A DNA stretch of 64,000 bases. Source: Pseudomonas sp. CBZ-4. Its GTDB lineage: Bacteria > Pseudomonadota > Gammaproteobacteria > Pseudomonadales > Pseudomonadaceae. The notes under the pieces are model-generated. The model searched no databases and had not been told where the DNA came from. It worked only from the letters and a program-made list of their open reading frames with translations. A program made the translations under genes and the position numbers. Below are positions 46,202-53,597 of the stretch, piece after piece (positions within the stretch are counted from its first letter, which is position 1; the number at the start of each line of letters is the position of its first letter). Location of the stretch: NCBI RefSeq assembly GCF_000346755.1, contig NZ_ANNV01000148.1:85906-149905 (forward strand). The letters are read 5' to 3'.

Positions 46202-47202
46202 TCCGTCCCCTGATCGCCCTGGCCCTGCTGTTGCTCGCCGTACTCGCCGGCGTGGCCATCGGCGAAACCGCCATCTCGCCGCAGGTCGTGCTGCAGGTGC
46301 TGGCCAATAAACTGTGGGGCGCCGGCTACGTGCTGGACCCCATCGACGAAGGCGTGGTGTGGAACTACCGCCTGACCCGCGCCCTCGTCGCCGCCGCGTG
46401 CGGCGCCGGGCTGGCGACCTGCGGGGTGATCTTGCAGTCGCTGCTGCGCAACCCATTGGCCGACCCCTACCTGCTGGGCATCAGCGCCGGGGCCTCGACC
46501 GGTGCGGTCTTGGTGGCGTTGATCGGCGTGGGCGGTGGCTTGATTTCGTTGTCGGCGGGTGCATTTGTCGGCGCCATGGCCGCGTTCGCCCTGGTGATAT
46601 TGCTCGCGCGGGCCAGCGGTTCGTCCAGCGGCACCGGGCAGATCATCCTCGCCGGTATTGCCGGTTCACAGCTGTTCAATGCGCTGACCGCGTTCCTCAT
46701 CACCAAATCCGCCAGCTCCGAACAGGCGCGCGGCATCATGTTCTGGCTGCTGGGTAACCTCAGCGGCGTGCGCTGGCCGTCGGTATGGCTGGCGGGGCCG
46801 GTGGCGCTCGTGGGCTTGGCGGTGTGCCTGTGGCACCGTCGTGCGCTGGATGCGTTCACCTTTGGCAGCGACTCGGCGGCGTCCCTCGGCATCCCGGTGC
46901 GGCGCGTGCAGTTTGTGCTGGTGGGCTGCGCGGCGCTGGTGACGGCGGTGATGGTGTCGATTGTCGGCTCCATCGGTTTTGTCGGGCTGGTGATTCCCCA
47001 CGCGGTGCGCCTGTTGCTGGGCACCGGGCATTCGCGCTTGCTGCCGGCCAGTGCGCTGGGCGGTGCGCTGTTCTTGATTGCGGCGGATGTGCTGTCGCGC
47101 ACCTTGATCAAGGGCCAGGTGATTCCGGTCGGCGTGGTCACCGCGCTGGTCGGCGCGCCGGTGTTTGCGCTGATTCTGATCGGGCGGAGGAACGCACGAT
47201 GA
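46198..47202 (+). CDS. btuC: Cobalamin ABC transporter, FecCD/BtuC-type permease
   Basis: This 334-residue inner-membrane permease has about ten hydrophobic helices. The coupling-helix region is SLGIPVRRVQFVL, and family segments include LLRNPLADPYLLGISAGAS and GSIGFVGLVIPHAVRLLLG. It overlaps the binding-protein gene by four bases and the ATPase gene by four bases, so the three are translationally coupled. Confidence 0.9.
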   Translation: MIRPLIALALLLLAVLAGVAIGETAISPQVVLQVLANKLWGAGYVLDPIDEGVVWNYRLTRALVAAACGAGLATCGVILQSLLRNPLADPYLLGISAGASTGAVLVALIGVGGGLISLSAGAFVGAMAAFALVILLARASGSSSGTGQIILAGIAGSQLFNALTAFLITKSASSEQARGIMFWLLGNLSGVRWPSVWLAGPVALVGLAVCLWHRRALDAFTFGSDSAASLGIPVRRVQFVLVGCAALVTAVMVSIVGSIGFVGLVIPHAVRLLLGTGHSRLLPASALGGALFLIAADVLSRTLIKGQVIPVGVVTALVGAPVFALILIGRRNAR

Positions 47203-47963
47203 GCATGCTCAGTTGCCGCGGCCTGGGCTTCAAGGTGCGTGACGCCGAGTTGCTGAGCGATATTCATCTGGACGTGGCGCGAGGGGAAACCCTCGGCATT
47301 GTCGGGCCGAACGGTTCCGGCAAATCCACCTTGCTCAAGCTGCTCGCCGGGTTGCGCACGCCAGCATGCGGCGAAGTGCGCCTGGGCGGCCAACGCCTGG
47401 GTGAGCTGTCCCGCCGCGCCATCGCGCAACAACTGGCGGTGGTGGAGCAACAAGCCGACACCGACGACGCCATCCGCGTATTCGACGCCGTGGCCCTGGG
47501 CCGCACGCCCTGGCTGTCGGCGCTGAGCCCGTGGTCCGCTGACGACGACAGCATCGTGCGCCAGGCCCTGCACGACGTGGACGCCACCCACCTGAGCCAA
47601 CGTGCGTGGCGCAGCCTCTCCGGCGGCGAGCGCCAGCGCGTACACATCGCCCGCGCCCTGGCGCAGCGGCCGCAGATTCTGTTGCTGGATGAGCCGACCA
47701 ACCACCTGGATATCCAGCATCAGCTGGCGATTTTGAAAGGTGTGCAGGCGCTGCCGGTGACGACGTTGATTGCGCTGCATGATCTGAACCAGGCGCTGAC
47801 GTGTGATCGCCTGGCCGTGCTGGATCGCGGGCGGTTGGTGGCGTTGGGCAAGCCTCTGGACGTGCTGACGCCGCAGCGGTTGCAGGAGACGTTTGGGGTG
47901 CAGGCGCATTACCTGACGGACCCGTTTGATGGGGCGCAGATCTTGCGGTTGCGTTCGAACTAA
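47199..47963 (+). CDS. btuD: Cobalamin ABC transporter, ATPase
   Basis: This 254-residue ABC ATPase has Walker A GPNGSGKST, a Q-loop at VVEQQAD, signature LSGGERQRV, Walker B ILLLDEPTNHLD and H-loop LIALHDLNQ. ATG 47199 overlaps the permease stop (ATGA), with GGAGG ten bases upstream. It powers the BtuC-type permease. Confidence 0.9.
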   Translation: MSMLSCRGLGFKVRDAELLSDIHLDVARGETLGIVGPNGSGKSTLLKLLAGLRTPACGEVRLGGQRLGELSRRAIAQQLAVVEQQADTDDAIRVFDAVALGRTPWLSALSPWSADDDSIVRQALHDVDATHLSQRAWRSLSGGERQRVHIARALAQRPQILLLDEPTNHLDIQHQLAILKGVQALPVTTLIALHDLNQALTCDRLAVLDRGRLVALGKPLDVLTPQRLQETFGVQAHYLTDPFDGAQILRLRSN

Positions 47964-47983
47964 AGGCTTCACACCATTCAAAA

Positions 47984-48072
47984 TGTGGGAGCTGGCTTGC
48001 CTGCGATAGCGGTCTATCAGTTAAAGAGATGCAAGCTGACCCGCCGCCATCGCAGGCAAGCCAGCTCCCACA
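47984..48072. repeat. REPIN with near-identical twin at 44719
   Basis: It is an inverted REP pair. The whole element, including the loop between the arms, matches the REPIN at 44719-44810 almost base for base. It ends one base before the stop codon of the leftward hydrolase-acetyltransferase gene. Confidence 0.9.
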
Positions 48073-49488
48073 TTAGATCTGCGGTGTTCGTTGCATATGC
48101 GTTGTCTGCCAAACCGGATCGACCTCGATGTCGATTACTTCAAACCCCTGCCGAAGCCAAAAATCAATCGCCCCCGGCAAAAACGGGTGGGTATGCAAAT
48201 ACATCACCTCCACCCCCTCCGCCTGCGCCGTTGCCTCCAATGCGCGATATAACGCCCCCGCCAAGCCAAAGCGCCGAAACGCCGGCAGCACAAACAAGCG
48301 CACCACTTCCACCGTCTTGCGGCCCAGGTAATTGAGCTGGGGAAACCGGTTGTCATACGGCAGGTAGCCGACAGCCGCGACGATTTGACCGTCATGACAG
48401 GCGATCAGAAAGCGCCCGTCACCTTGAAGGTAGGTCGCCTCAAATTGCGCCAGATCATTCGGCGTACTGGAATCGCTGAGCTTGGGAAACATCTCGGCGC
48501 GGGCCTGTTGTACAAAGGCCAGCACCTCTGAAACATCATCCGCTGCAACCGGGCGGATGCTGAAAGGGTCTTCAATGGAGGTCTTGCCCACTATCCACTG
48601 GCGCCCATGAGCCAACACCTTACTCGCCATACCCACCGGAAAATGAATAAACCCATGGGCCGCCTCCGGCACCAGGTGTACCTGCGCGCCCGGCCATCGC
48701 TCAGCGATCAGCAGCGTGTCGTCCTTGAGCGGGTCCAATTCCCCCACAAACATCAACGCCGGCGGCAAGCCGGTGAATTCGCCATACAGCGGTGACAACG
48801 GCGGCTGCCGACGCTCATCGTCACTCAGCCCCGGTGTGAGCAGGCGCAGCGCGTCGACCATGCCGGGGCCGTCCAGCAGCAACGTGTCGGGTCCTGCGGC
48901 GCGCACGCTGGGCGTGCCCGTGAGGTCGTAGACGCCGTAATACAGCAGTGCGCCGCGGACGCGCTTGAGCAACTCCGGCCATTGCTTCAACGCCAGCAAC
49001 GTCGCCACCGCCAGGTGCCCGCCGGCCGATTCGCCGACGATGATCACCGGCAGCCCCGCAAACTCATCGGCGCTCAGCAACCAACGCGCGGCCGTGAGGC
49101 AATCGTCCATCACGCCTTGCACCGGCGTATCCACCGCCAGCCGATAATCCACCGACACCACTGCCACGTCGCAGGCGTTGACCATGCCCAGGTTGAGGTC
49201 GTCATCCATCTGCGCATTGCCGATCACCCAGCCGCCGCCGTGAATATCCAGCACCACGCCCCTGGGTTTGCCGCTGGGGCGCAGGATGCGCACGGGCACC
49301 GAGCCGGCGTGCCGGGTTTCAGCCGCAGGGGCGCGCTTCAACCGTTGACCGGCACGCAGCAACGCCTGGATCACACGCGGCGTCACGCGATTGCGGATCT
49401 TGAAGCGCGGCAACCAGGCGAGCTTCTTGTTGAAGCGGCGCATCTCGGCCAGTTCGGTTTCGCTGGCGGGCCAGAAGTTGTGAGTCAT
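48073..49488 (-). CDS. Fusion of HSL-type alpha/beta hydrolase and GNAT acetyltransferase
   Basis: This 471-residue protein is one uninterrupted frame with two enzymes. Residues 1-310 form a hormone-sensitive-lipase-type esterase: oxyanion motif HGGGW (83-87), nucleophile Ser154 in GESAGG, acid in VGELDPLKDD, and His in EAAHGFIHFP. Residues about 318-465 form a GNAT domain (SIRPVAADDVSEVLAFVQQA; acetyl-CoA loop VLPAFRRFGLAGALYRALE; LRQGFEVID). The combined activity is unknown. TspO is encoded immediately upstream, sharing one base. No frameshift or linker repeat suggests an artefact. Confidence 0.88.
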   Translation of the reverse strand: MTHNFWPASETELAEMRRFNKKLAWLPRFKIRNRVTPRVIQALLRAGQRLKRAPAAETRHAGSVPVRILRPSGKPRGVVLDIHGGGWVIGNAQMDDDLNLGMVNACDVAVVSVDYRLAVDTPVQGVMDDCLTAARWLLSADEFAGLPVIIVGESAGGHLAVATLLALKQWPELLKRVRGALLYYGVYDLTGTPSVRAAGPDTLLLDGPGMVDALRLLTPGLSDDERRQPPLSPLYGEFTGLPPALMFVGELDPLKDDTLLIAERWPGAQVHLVPEAAHGFIHFPVGMASKVLAHGRQWIVGKTSIEDPFSIRPVAADDVSEVLAFVQQARAEMFPKLSDSSTPNDLAQFEATYLQGDGRFLIACHDGQIVAAVGYLPYDNRFPQLNYLGRKTVEVVRLFVLPAFRRFGLAGALYRALEATAQAEGVEVMYLHTHPFLPGAIDFWLRQGFEVIDIEVDPVWQTTHMQRTPQI

Positions 49489-49928
49489 CAGCGGTTATTT
49501 CTCAAAATGGAGAAATTCAACGCCGCCGCCACACACAGCCACGCCAGATACGGGAACAGGATCAACCCGGTGATCAGATCCAGGCGCACCGCCAACACCA
49601 CCATCGCCGCCACGGTCAGCCACAGCACCGCCAGAATCACCATCCCCGCGAGGATGCGGTGCGCGCCGAAGAACACCGGCGTCCACAACGTGTTCAAGGC
49701 AATCTGCGCCGCCCACAGCGCCAGCACCACTTGGCTGTCCGGGATCAGGCTGAGGCGGTAGCCGGCCCAGGCCAGCAGCAGGTAGATCAGCGTCCACGCC
49801 ACCGGGAACAACCAGTTGGGCGGGGTGAAGCTGGGTTTGACGAGGGATGCGTACCAGGCGCCGGGTTTGAACAGCATACCGGTGCTGGCGGCAGCGGCGC
49901 AGGCGAGCAGGAAGATGAAGAAGGTCAT
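49488..49928 (-). CDS. tspO: TspO/MBR-family membrane protein
   Basis: This 146-residue translocator-protein homologue has five predicted helices and the family segments WYASLVKPSFTPPNWLFPVAWTLIYLL, WAAQIALNTLWTPVFFG and FPYLAWLCVAAALN (shown here in part: PSFTPPNWLFPVAWT). Bacterial TspO binds and can degrade porphyrins and modulates stress responses. It shares one base with the downstream hydrolase-acetyltransferase, indicating one transcript. Confidence 0.93.
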   Translation of the reverse strand: MTFFIFLLACAAAASTGMLFKPGAWYASLVKPSFTPPNWLFPVAWTLIYLLLAWAGYRLSLIPDSQVVLALWAAQIALNTLWTPVFFGAHRILAGMVILAVLWLTVAAMVVLAVRLDLITGLILFPYLAWLCVAAALNFSILRNNR

Positions 49929-50031
49929 GGTCGGTCCTTGGCTGGGCGTTTCAACTTGGACGTGTGGGGGGCGGGTAAAAGTTCATTGCCGATTGGGGCT
50001 GGGGCGGGTTGTGATGTTGCCTGGGCTGGCG

Positions 50032-50118
50032 CCATCGCAGGCAAGCCAGCTCCCACATTTAGCGGTGTTCACAGATCAAAATGTGGGAGTTGTCGAGCTT
50101 TAGCGAGGCTACGAAGGG
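50032..50118. repeat. REP units, mixed class
   Basis: A common-class REP (ATCGCAGGCAAGCCAGCTCC) is followed by a unit of the second class (GGAGTTGTCGAGCTTTAGCG), also seen near 44625. Confidence 0.8.
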
Positions 50119-50167
50119 ATCACCGCGCACTATCTGCCGCCCCCCCCTACCCGCATCGCCCTCGGTG

Positions 50168-50731
50168 CTAAGTGGCCCCCACAATCCTGAGCCAAGGCCA
50201 CCGCTCCTGATAACTCCTGGCCTTGCGCGCAAACAATTCCGGCTCCGGGTGCAACGGGTTGATCCGCAGCACACCCTGCTCCACATCCGCCAACCCATAC
50301 GGCGCATACACCTCGCCCGTCGCCACTTCCAGCCCGATACAGGTGCCCGCCACCAGGTAGCGATCAATCCCCTGCCGGGCCGTGAGCAATTGCGGATACG
50401 GCCGGCCAAACCGCTGGTCATACCAAAGATGCACCCGCGCTTGGTTCTTCACTTCAACGTTGACGCCCAGATCCTTGAATAACCCCTCAGCCGCGCGAAT
50501 CACCACGTCCTCGGCTTCGTAGGACAGGTCTGTGTCGAAGTAGAAAACGTCGTAGTCCTTTACGCCCTGGGCAGCAGGCAGGTTCGACTGGTGATTCCAC
50601 ACCGCCTGAAACAGGCAGCCTGCGGTGAGAAAACACTGGTCCAGGCCAAGGGCCGGCAGGCGTGCAGTGATCTCGGCGTTGATCGGGTTGGCCATGGCCA
50701 GGTCGAGCAGGGTTTTGACGGTCAATGTCAT
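50168..50731 (-). CDS. Nucleotidyltransferase-family protein
   Basis: This 187-residue protein resembles the conserved nucleotidyltransferase-like family. FLTAGCLFQAVWNHQSNLP is followed by GVKDYDVFYFDTDLSYEAED, whose Asp-x-Asp pattern would bind metal, and VEVKNQARVHLWYDQRFG carries a further Asp. The substrate is unknown; a role in RNA or small-molecule nucleotidylation is possible. AAGGAG precedes the ATG. Confidence 0.8.
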   Translation of the reverse strand: MTLTVKTLLDLAMANPINAEITARLPALGLDQCFLTAGCLFQAVWNHQSNLPAAQGVKDYDVFYFDTDLSYEAEDVVIRAAEGLFKDLGVNVEVKNQARVHLWYDQRFGRPYPQLLTARQGIDRYLVAGTCIGLEVATGEVYAPYGLADVEQGVLRINPLHPEPELFARKARSYQERWPWLRIVGAT

Positions 50732-50820
50732 GTGTACTCCTTGGACACTTTATGTGTTGGAGCCTGCGACGCTACACCACCGCGTGGAAGTTTTCGTTAC
50801 GGTAAGACGCCGCAGCTTCC

Positions 50821-50868
50821 CCTGTGGCGAGGGAGCTTGCTCCCGCTGGGGTGCGAAGCGCCCCCATC
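50821..50868. repeat. REP, GGCGAGGGAGCTTGCTCCC class
   Basis: A single palindrome of the second common Pseudomonas type, also nested in the element at 12663. Confidence 0.75.
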
Positions 50869-50887
50869 GGCCACTGAGGTGGGTGAT

Positions 50888-51121
50888 TTAGCCCTTCAAC
50901 TCACTGGCCCGATGCGCCGCCGCATCGTCATACGCCACGTACAACGCCTCGGCGATCTGGCTTTTGATGGCCTTGGTCGATTCCAGACCGAGCACAAACC
51001 CTTCGGCCTTGCCGCCCGCGCGGTTGAGTTCTTCATGGGTGGAAGCGCCGGTGATGGCGTCCAGCAGCTTGCTGGCGTGTGGGCCTACGCCTTTGGGCAG
51101 GCTGATTTGGTCGATGGACAT
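50888..51121 (-). CDS. Conserved small hypothetical protein
   Basis: This 77-residue soluble, helical protein starts MSIDQISLPKGVGPHASKLL and ends AYDDAAAHRASELKG. AAAGG lies eight bases before ATG 51121. No motif is recognised. It looks like a compact alpha-helical protein with mixed charge. Its composition and codon use match the surrounding genome. Confidence 0.65.
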   Translation of the reverse strand: MSIDQISLPKGVGPHASKLLDAITGASTHEELNRAGGKAEGFVLGLESTKAIKSQIAEALYVAYDDAAAHRASELKG

Positions 51122-51213
51122 GGGCGGTGCCTTTATAAAGAAGGATCGGTAGCACGTGGAACCGCTGCCGGGGGTCGCATGGTAGACCGATATAGGCCTC
51201 AAGGGGGTGTTTT

Positions 51214-51319
51214 CATGAACCCGGTGATTGCGCAGACGTTTGAGCTAGAAGAGGTGCAGGAGGCCCATCGGTATTTGGAGGCAAATCAGCAAAGCGGCGA
51301 GATTGTGGTGACGGTTTAG
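51214..51319 (+). pseudogene. C-terminal remnant of a zinc-type quinone oxidoreductase
   Basis: The last 34 codons read MNPVIAQTFELEEVQEAHRY followed by LEANQQSGEIVVTV and a stop. This is the standard end of medium-chain alcohol dehydrogenase/quinone reductase proteins (PVIAQTF-L-E--EAH-Y-E---GKIVV-V). Upstream sequence in the same frame is not dehydrogenase-like and runs across the opposite-strand gene. It is therefore a leftover 3' end. Confidence 0.7.
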
Positions 51320-51374
51320 GCTTCTGCGGTTAGCTGGGCTGCCAGCCGTGCCACTGTGAGCGGTACGGCTGCTT

Positions 51375-51743
51375 TCACAACGCGTATAGAACGTAACGAA
51401 TCCCCATCCACATAAATATTTGAAGCCAAAAAAGCTCCGGCCATATCACCCAGCGCTTGAGAGAAAGAGGAACTGAAGCGATCTCCTTTTCGCTCACATC
51501 GCCTAGCCGGATATAACTTTTTGGAAACGTCAAAAAGCAGGAAATCTGCCCCATGCGCAGTGCTTTATCCATCGGCCGATTGCCCGGCCAACGTTGCTTG
51601 TTCAGTTGAACAATTTCATTGTTCTCAAAATACTTCTCCAGCATTTCAAGCTTGAAATAGTGCGTGTACAGCAGCAACGCCACACCAATGAGTGACTCAA
51701 CGCCCACGAGCCAGGTGATGAACCTGTAGCCGGCTATATCCAT
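51375..51743 (-). CDS. Putative immunity membrane protein, copy 3
   Basis: This 122-residue paralogue of the two genes to its right has N-terminal TM about 7-27 (RFITWLVGVESLIGVALLLY), a central soluble region (YFENNEIVQLNKQRWPGNRP, YIRLGDVSEKEIASVPLSLK) and a C-terminal hydrophobic stretch (FWLQIFMWMGIRYVLYAL). It begins inside a leftover copy of the toxin's last codons. It is followed by a hairpin (GCCGTACCGCTCACAGTGGC) at about 51343-51368. The immunity role is inferred from position beside a pore-forming-type toxin. Confidence 0.65.
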   Translation of the reverse strand: MDIAGYRFITWLVGVESLIGVALLLYTHYFKLEMLEKYFENNEIVQLNKQRWPGNRPMDKALRMGQISCFLTFPKSYIRLGDVSEKEIASVPLSLKRWVIWPELFWLQIFMWMGIRYVLYAL

Positions 51744-51763
51744 AGATCAACACCTAAATACAG
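51734..51763 (-). other. Toxin-tail remnant before immunity copy 3
   Basis: The minus strand encodes LYLGVDLWI-stop, matching the end of the toxin gene (LYVGDDLWI-stop). It overlaps the start of the immunity gene exactly as in the intact pair and includes AGGTG, usable as a ribosome binding site. Confidence 0.7.
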
Positions 51764-51766
51764 TTC

Positions 51767-51824
51767 GATGGCGGCTGCGCGCCGGGGCGCCCTTGGGCGC
51801 ACCGGCTTTAGGCTCCACCGGTCT
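51767..51824. repeat. 58-base hairpin repeat, copy A
   Basis: It begins GATGGCGGCT and ends CCACCGGTCT, with an internal hairpin GCGCCC AA GGGCGC. A second copy lies at 53971-54028; the internal stem differs there by compensating changes. Confidence 0.65.
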
Positions 51825-52193
51825 TCACAGCTTGTACAAGACGTAATGAAGCCCCATGCACATAAACATTTGGTACAAAAAGTAATACGGCCACGTCGCC
51901 CAACGCTTGAGGGAGAGTGGAACGGAGGCAACCTCCTCTTCAGTCACATCCCCTAAGCGGATATAGCGCTTGGAAAGCGACAGAAAGTTAGAAATCTGCC
52001 CCATACGGAATGCTCTATGCATCGGCAGTTTGCTGGGCCAACGTGTTTTGTTGAGCTGGACGATTTCGTTGTCTTCAAAGTACTTTTCCAGCTCTGGAAG
52101 CTTCACGTAATCCGCGTACAGCACCAACGGGATCGCAATCAGAAACTCAACACCAATGAGCAATGTGATGAGCTTTTCGCCTGTCAGATCCAT
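51825..52193 (-). CDS. Putative immunity membrane protein, copy 2
   Basis: This 122-residue member of the same family starts at ATG 52193 (MDLTGEKLITLLIGVEFLIA), with an N-terminal TM about 7-27, the shared YFEDNEIVQLNKTRWPSKLP and KRYIRLGDVTEEEVASVPLS, and C-terminal YYFLYQMFMCMGLHYVLYKL. A longer upstream frame is rejected because the paralogues start here. It is preceded by a leftover toxin tail. Confidence 0.65.
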   Translation of the reverse strand: MDLTGEKLITLLIGVEFLIAIPLVLYADYVKLPELEKYFEDNEIVQLNKTRWPSKLPMHRAFRMGQISNFLSLSKRYIRLGDVTEEEVASVPLSLKRWATWPYYFLYQMFMCMGLHYVLYKL

Positions 52194-52213
52194 AAGTCGA
52201 CACCCATGTACAG
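52184..52213 (-). other. Toxin-tail remnant before immunity copy 2
   Basis: The minus strand encodes LYMGVDLWI-stop, matching the last residues of the toxin and overlapping the immunity start codon as in the intact pair. Confidence 0.7.
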
Positions 52214-52263
52214 CACTGTTGCCAGCCGTGCCACTGTGAGTGGCACGGTTGCGAACGTTGTTA

Positions 52264-52632
52264 TTACAGCTCGTAAAGAACGTAACGAATCCCCACCCAC
52301 GCAAATGCCTGTATCACAAAGTAATCCGGCCAAGTCGCCCAACGCTTTAGGGATAACGGAACGGAGGCGATCTCTTCTGCGCTGACATCGCCTAACCGGA
52401 TATAGCTTTTTGGAAAAGTCAGGAACAGCGAAATTGGCCCCATCCGCATCGCCCTATCCATGGGCCGATTGCCCGACCAAATACGATTGTTGTATTGAAC
52501 CACTTCATTGTTCTCGAAATACTTTTGCAGCTTTTCAAGCTTGAAGTAATGCGAATACAGCAGCAGCGCACAACCGATGATGATCTCGATAAAGGCGAGG
52601 ATGGTGATGAATCGGTAGCCGGCTATATCCAT
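52264..52632 (-). CDS. Putative immunity membrane protein, copy 1 (cognate)
   Basis: This 122-residue protein (MDIAGYRFITILAFIEIIIG) has an N-terminal TM about 7-27, central YFENNEVVQYNNRIWSGNRP and SYIRLGDVSAEEIASVPLSL, and C-terminal FVIQAFAWVGIRYVLYEL. It overlaps the toxin stop by ten bases, so it is translated with the toxin, as expected for an antidote. A hairpin (GTGCCACT GTG AGTGGCAC) follows at 52222-52246. Confidence 0.65.
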   Translation of the reverse strand: MDIAGYRFITILAFIEIIIGCALLLYSHYFKLEKLQKYFENNEVVQYNNRIWSGNRPMDRAMRMGPISLFLTFPKSYIRLGDVSAEEIASVPLSLKRWATWPDYFVIQAFAWVGIRYVLYEL

Positions 52633-53597
52633 AAGTCATCACCTACATACAACGCGTCGCCGAACTCAGCGCCAAAGCCGCCGAATGTCTTCCCTCCCGA
52701 ATACCCGCCCGCTGCACCACCTATTACTCCGCAAGTCAGTGCCCCAGCCCCTCGGGTAGCAATGCCCAAAAAGATGCGGCACAACGCTGGCCCAACCCGA
52801 CCGCCGATCGCGCCACCGGCAGCTGCCCCAGCAACTCCACCCACTAGTCGGCCTCCTTCAACAAACTGTGCCTTGCGACACTGCGCCTCCCGCCCCAACG
52901 TACACGCCTCCTTCACCTCCAACCCCGCCACCGTCATATCCAACGCCAACCCGATATAAGTTCCCTTGCGCAAATGCCGCGCCACGCCCGCCATACGTTC
53001 AAGACGCTCCGCATAACCCCTAATCTCCCCTTTATCCAAAAAACGCTTGGTAGAGATCCCCAGAATCCACTTCAACGAACTCCCACCGCGCAACCCCGTG
53101 CCCAACCGCGCCGCGCCCTGGAGCTGGTTATTCAACTGTTTCAACAACACTTCGCGCTGCCGAAAAAACGTCTCCCGGTCCACCCCGCCACTTTTGTACC
53201 GCGCGTAAGCCTGCTGAATCTGCTCCATGGTGTGGCGCACGTCTTTGAGATGCGTACTCCAGGCCGACGCCGCACTGCCGACGCCCAACGACGTGTAACC
53301 CAATACGCTTTGCAGCAAATCGTATTCACCGGCGGTGATCTCCGTCACGTACGGGTCAAGCTCCAGCGAGCGGCTGATCCTCTGCGCTTCCTTCATGTGC
53401 CAGGCCTCTTCGGCCGTGCTTTCCAGGGTCGTGTTGCTCGGCACGATGATCATGTGGCCGGCGTCGACAAAAAGCCTGGGCAGGTGCGCGTTCAGCGCAT
53501 CGAACTTGCGCACGGCCATCGGCGATGCCCCGCTGAGGTACCTGGCCTTGAGGCTCGCGTGGTCGCTGAGTCGCGGGTTGATATGGGTCTTTAACAT
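52623..53597 (-). CDS. Candidate pore-forming toxin with LysM-like N-terminus and glycine zipper
   Basis: In this 324-residue protein, residues about 11-54 (LKARYLSGASPMAVRKFDAL ... AGHMIIVPS) resemble a LysM or spike-binding module. Residues 60-210 are helical with a coiled-coil-like stretch (HTMEQIQQAYARYK, REVLLKQLNNQL). Residues 248-313 are a glycine-zipper region (GGVAGAAAGGAIGGRVG, GVIGGAAGGYSGGKTFGGFG) suited to forming a membrane hairpin. There is no Sec signal, so delivery by a contact-dependent system such as type VI secretion is plausible. The downstream membrane protein overlaps its stop. The function is inferred from architecture only. Confidence 0.6.
   Translation of the reverse strand: MLKTHINPRLSDHASLKARYLSGASPMAVRKFDALNAHLPRLFVDAGHMIIVPSNTTLESTAEEAWHMKEAQRISRSLELDPYVTEITAGEYDLLQSVLGYTSLGVGSAASAWSTHLKDVRHTMEQIQQAYARYKSGGVDRETFFRQREVLLKQLNNQLQGAARLGTGLRGGSSLKWILGISTKRFLDKGEIRGYAERLERMAGVARHLRKGTYIGLALDMTVAGLEVKEACTLGREAQCRKAQFVEGGRLVGGVAGAAAGGAIGGRVGPALCRIFLGIATRGAGALTCGVIGGAAGGYSGGKTFGGFGAEFGDALYVGDDLWI

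Noticed and set aside
50591..51319. 242-codon plus-strand frame as a complete oxidoreductase
   Set aside because: Only the last 34 codons resemble the family; the rest is opposite-strand shadow across the nucleotidyltransferase start and the 77-residue gene.
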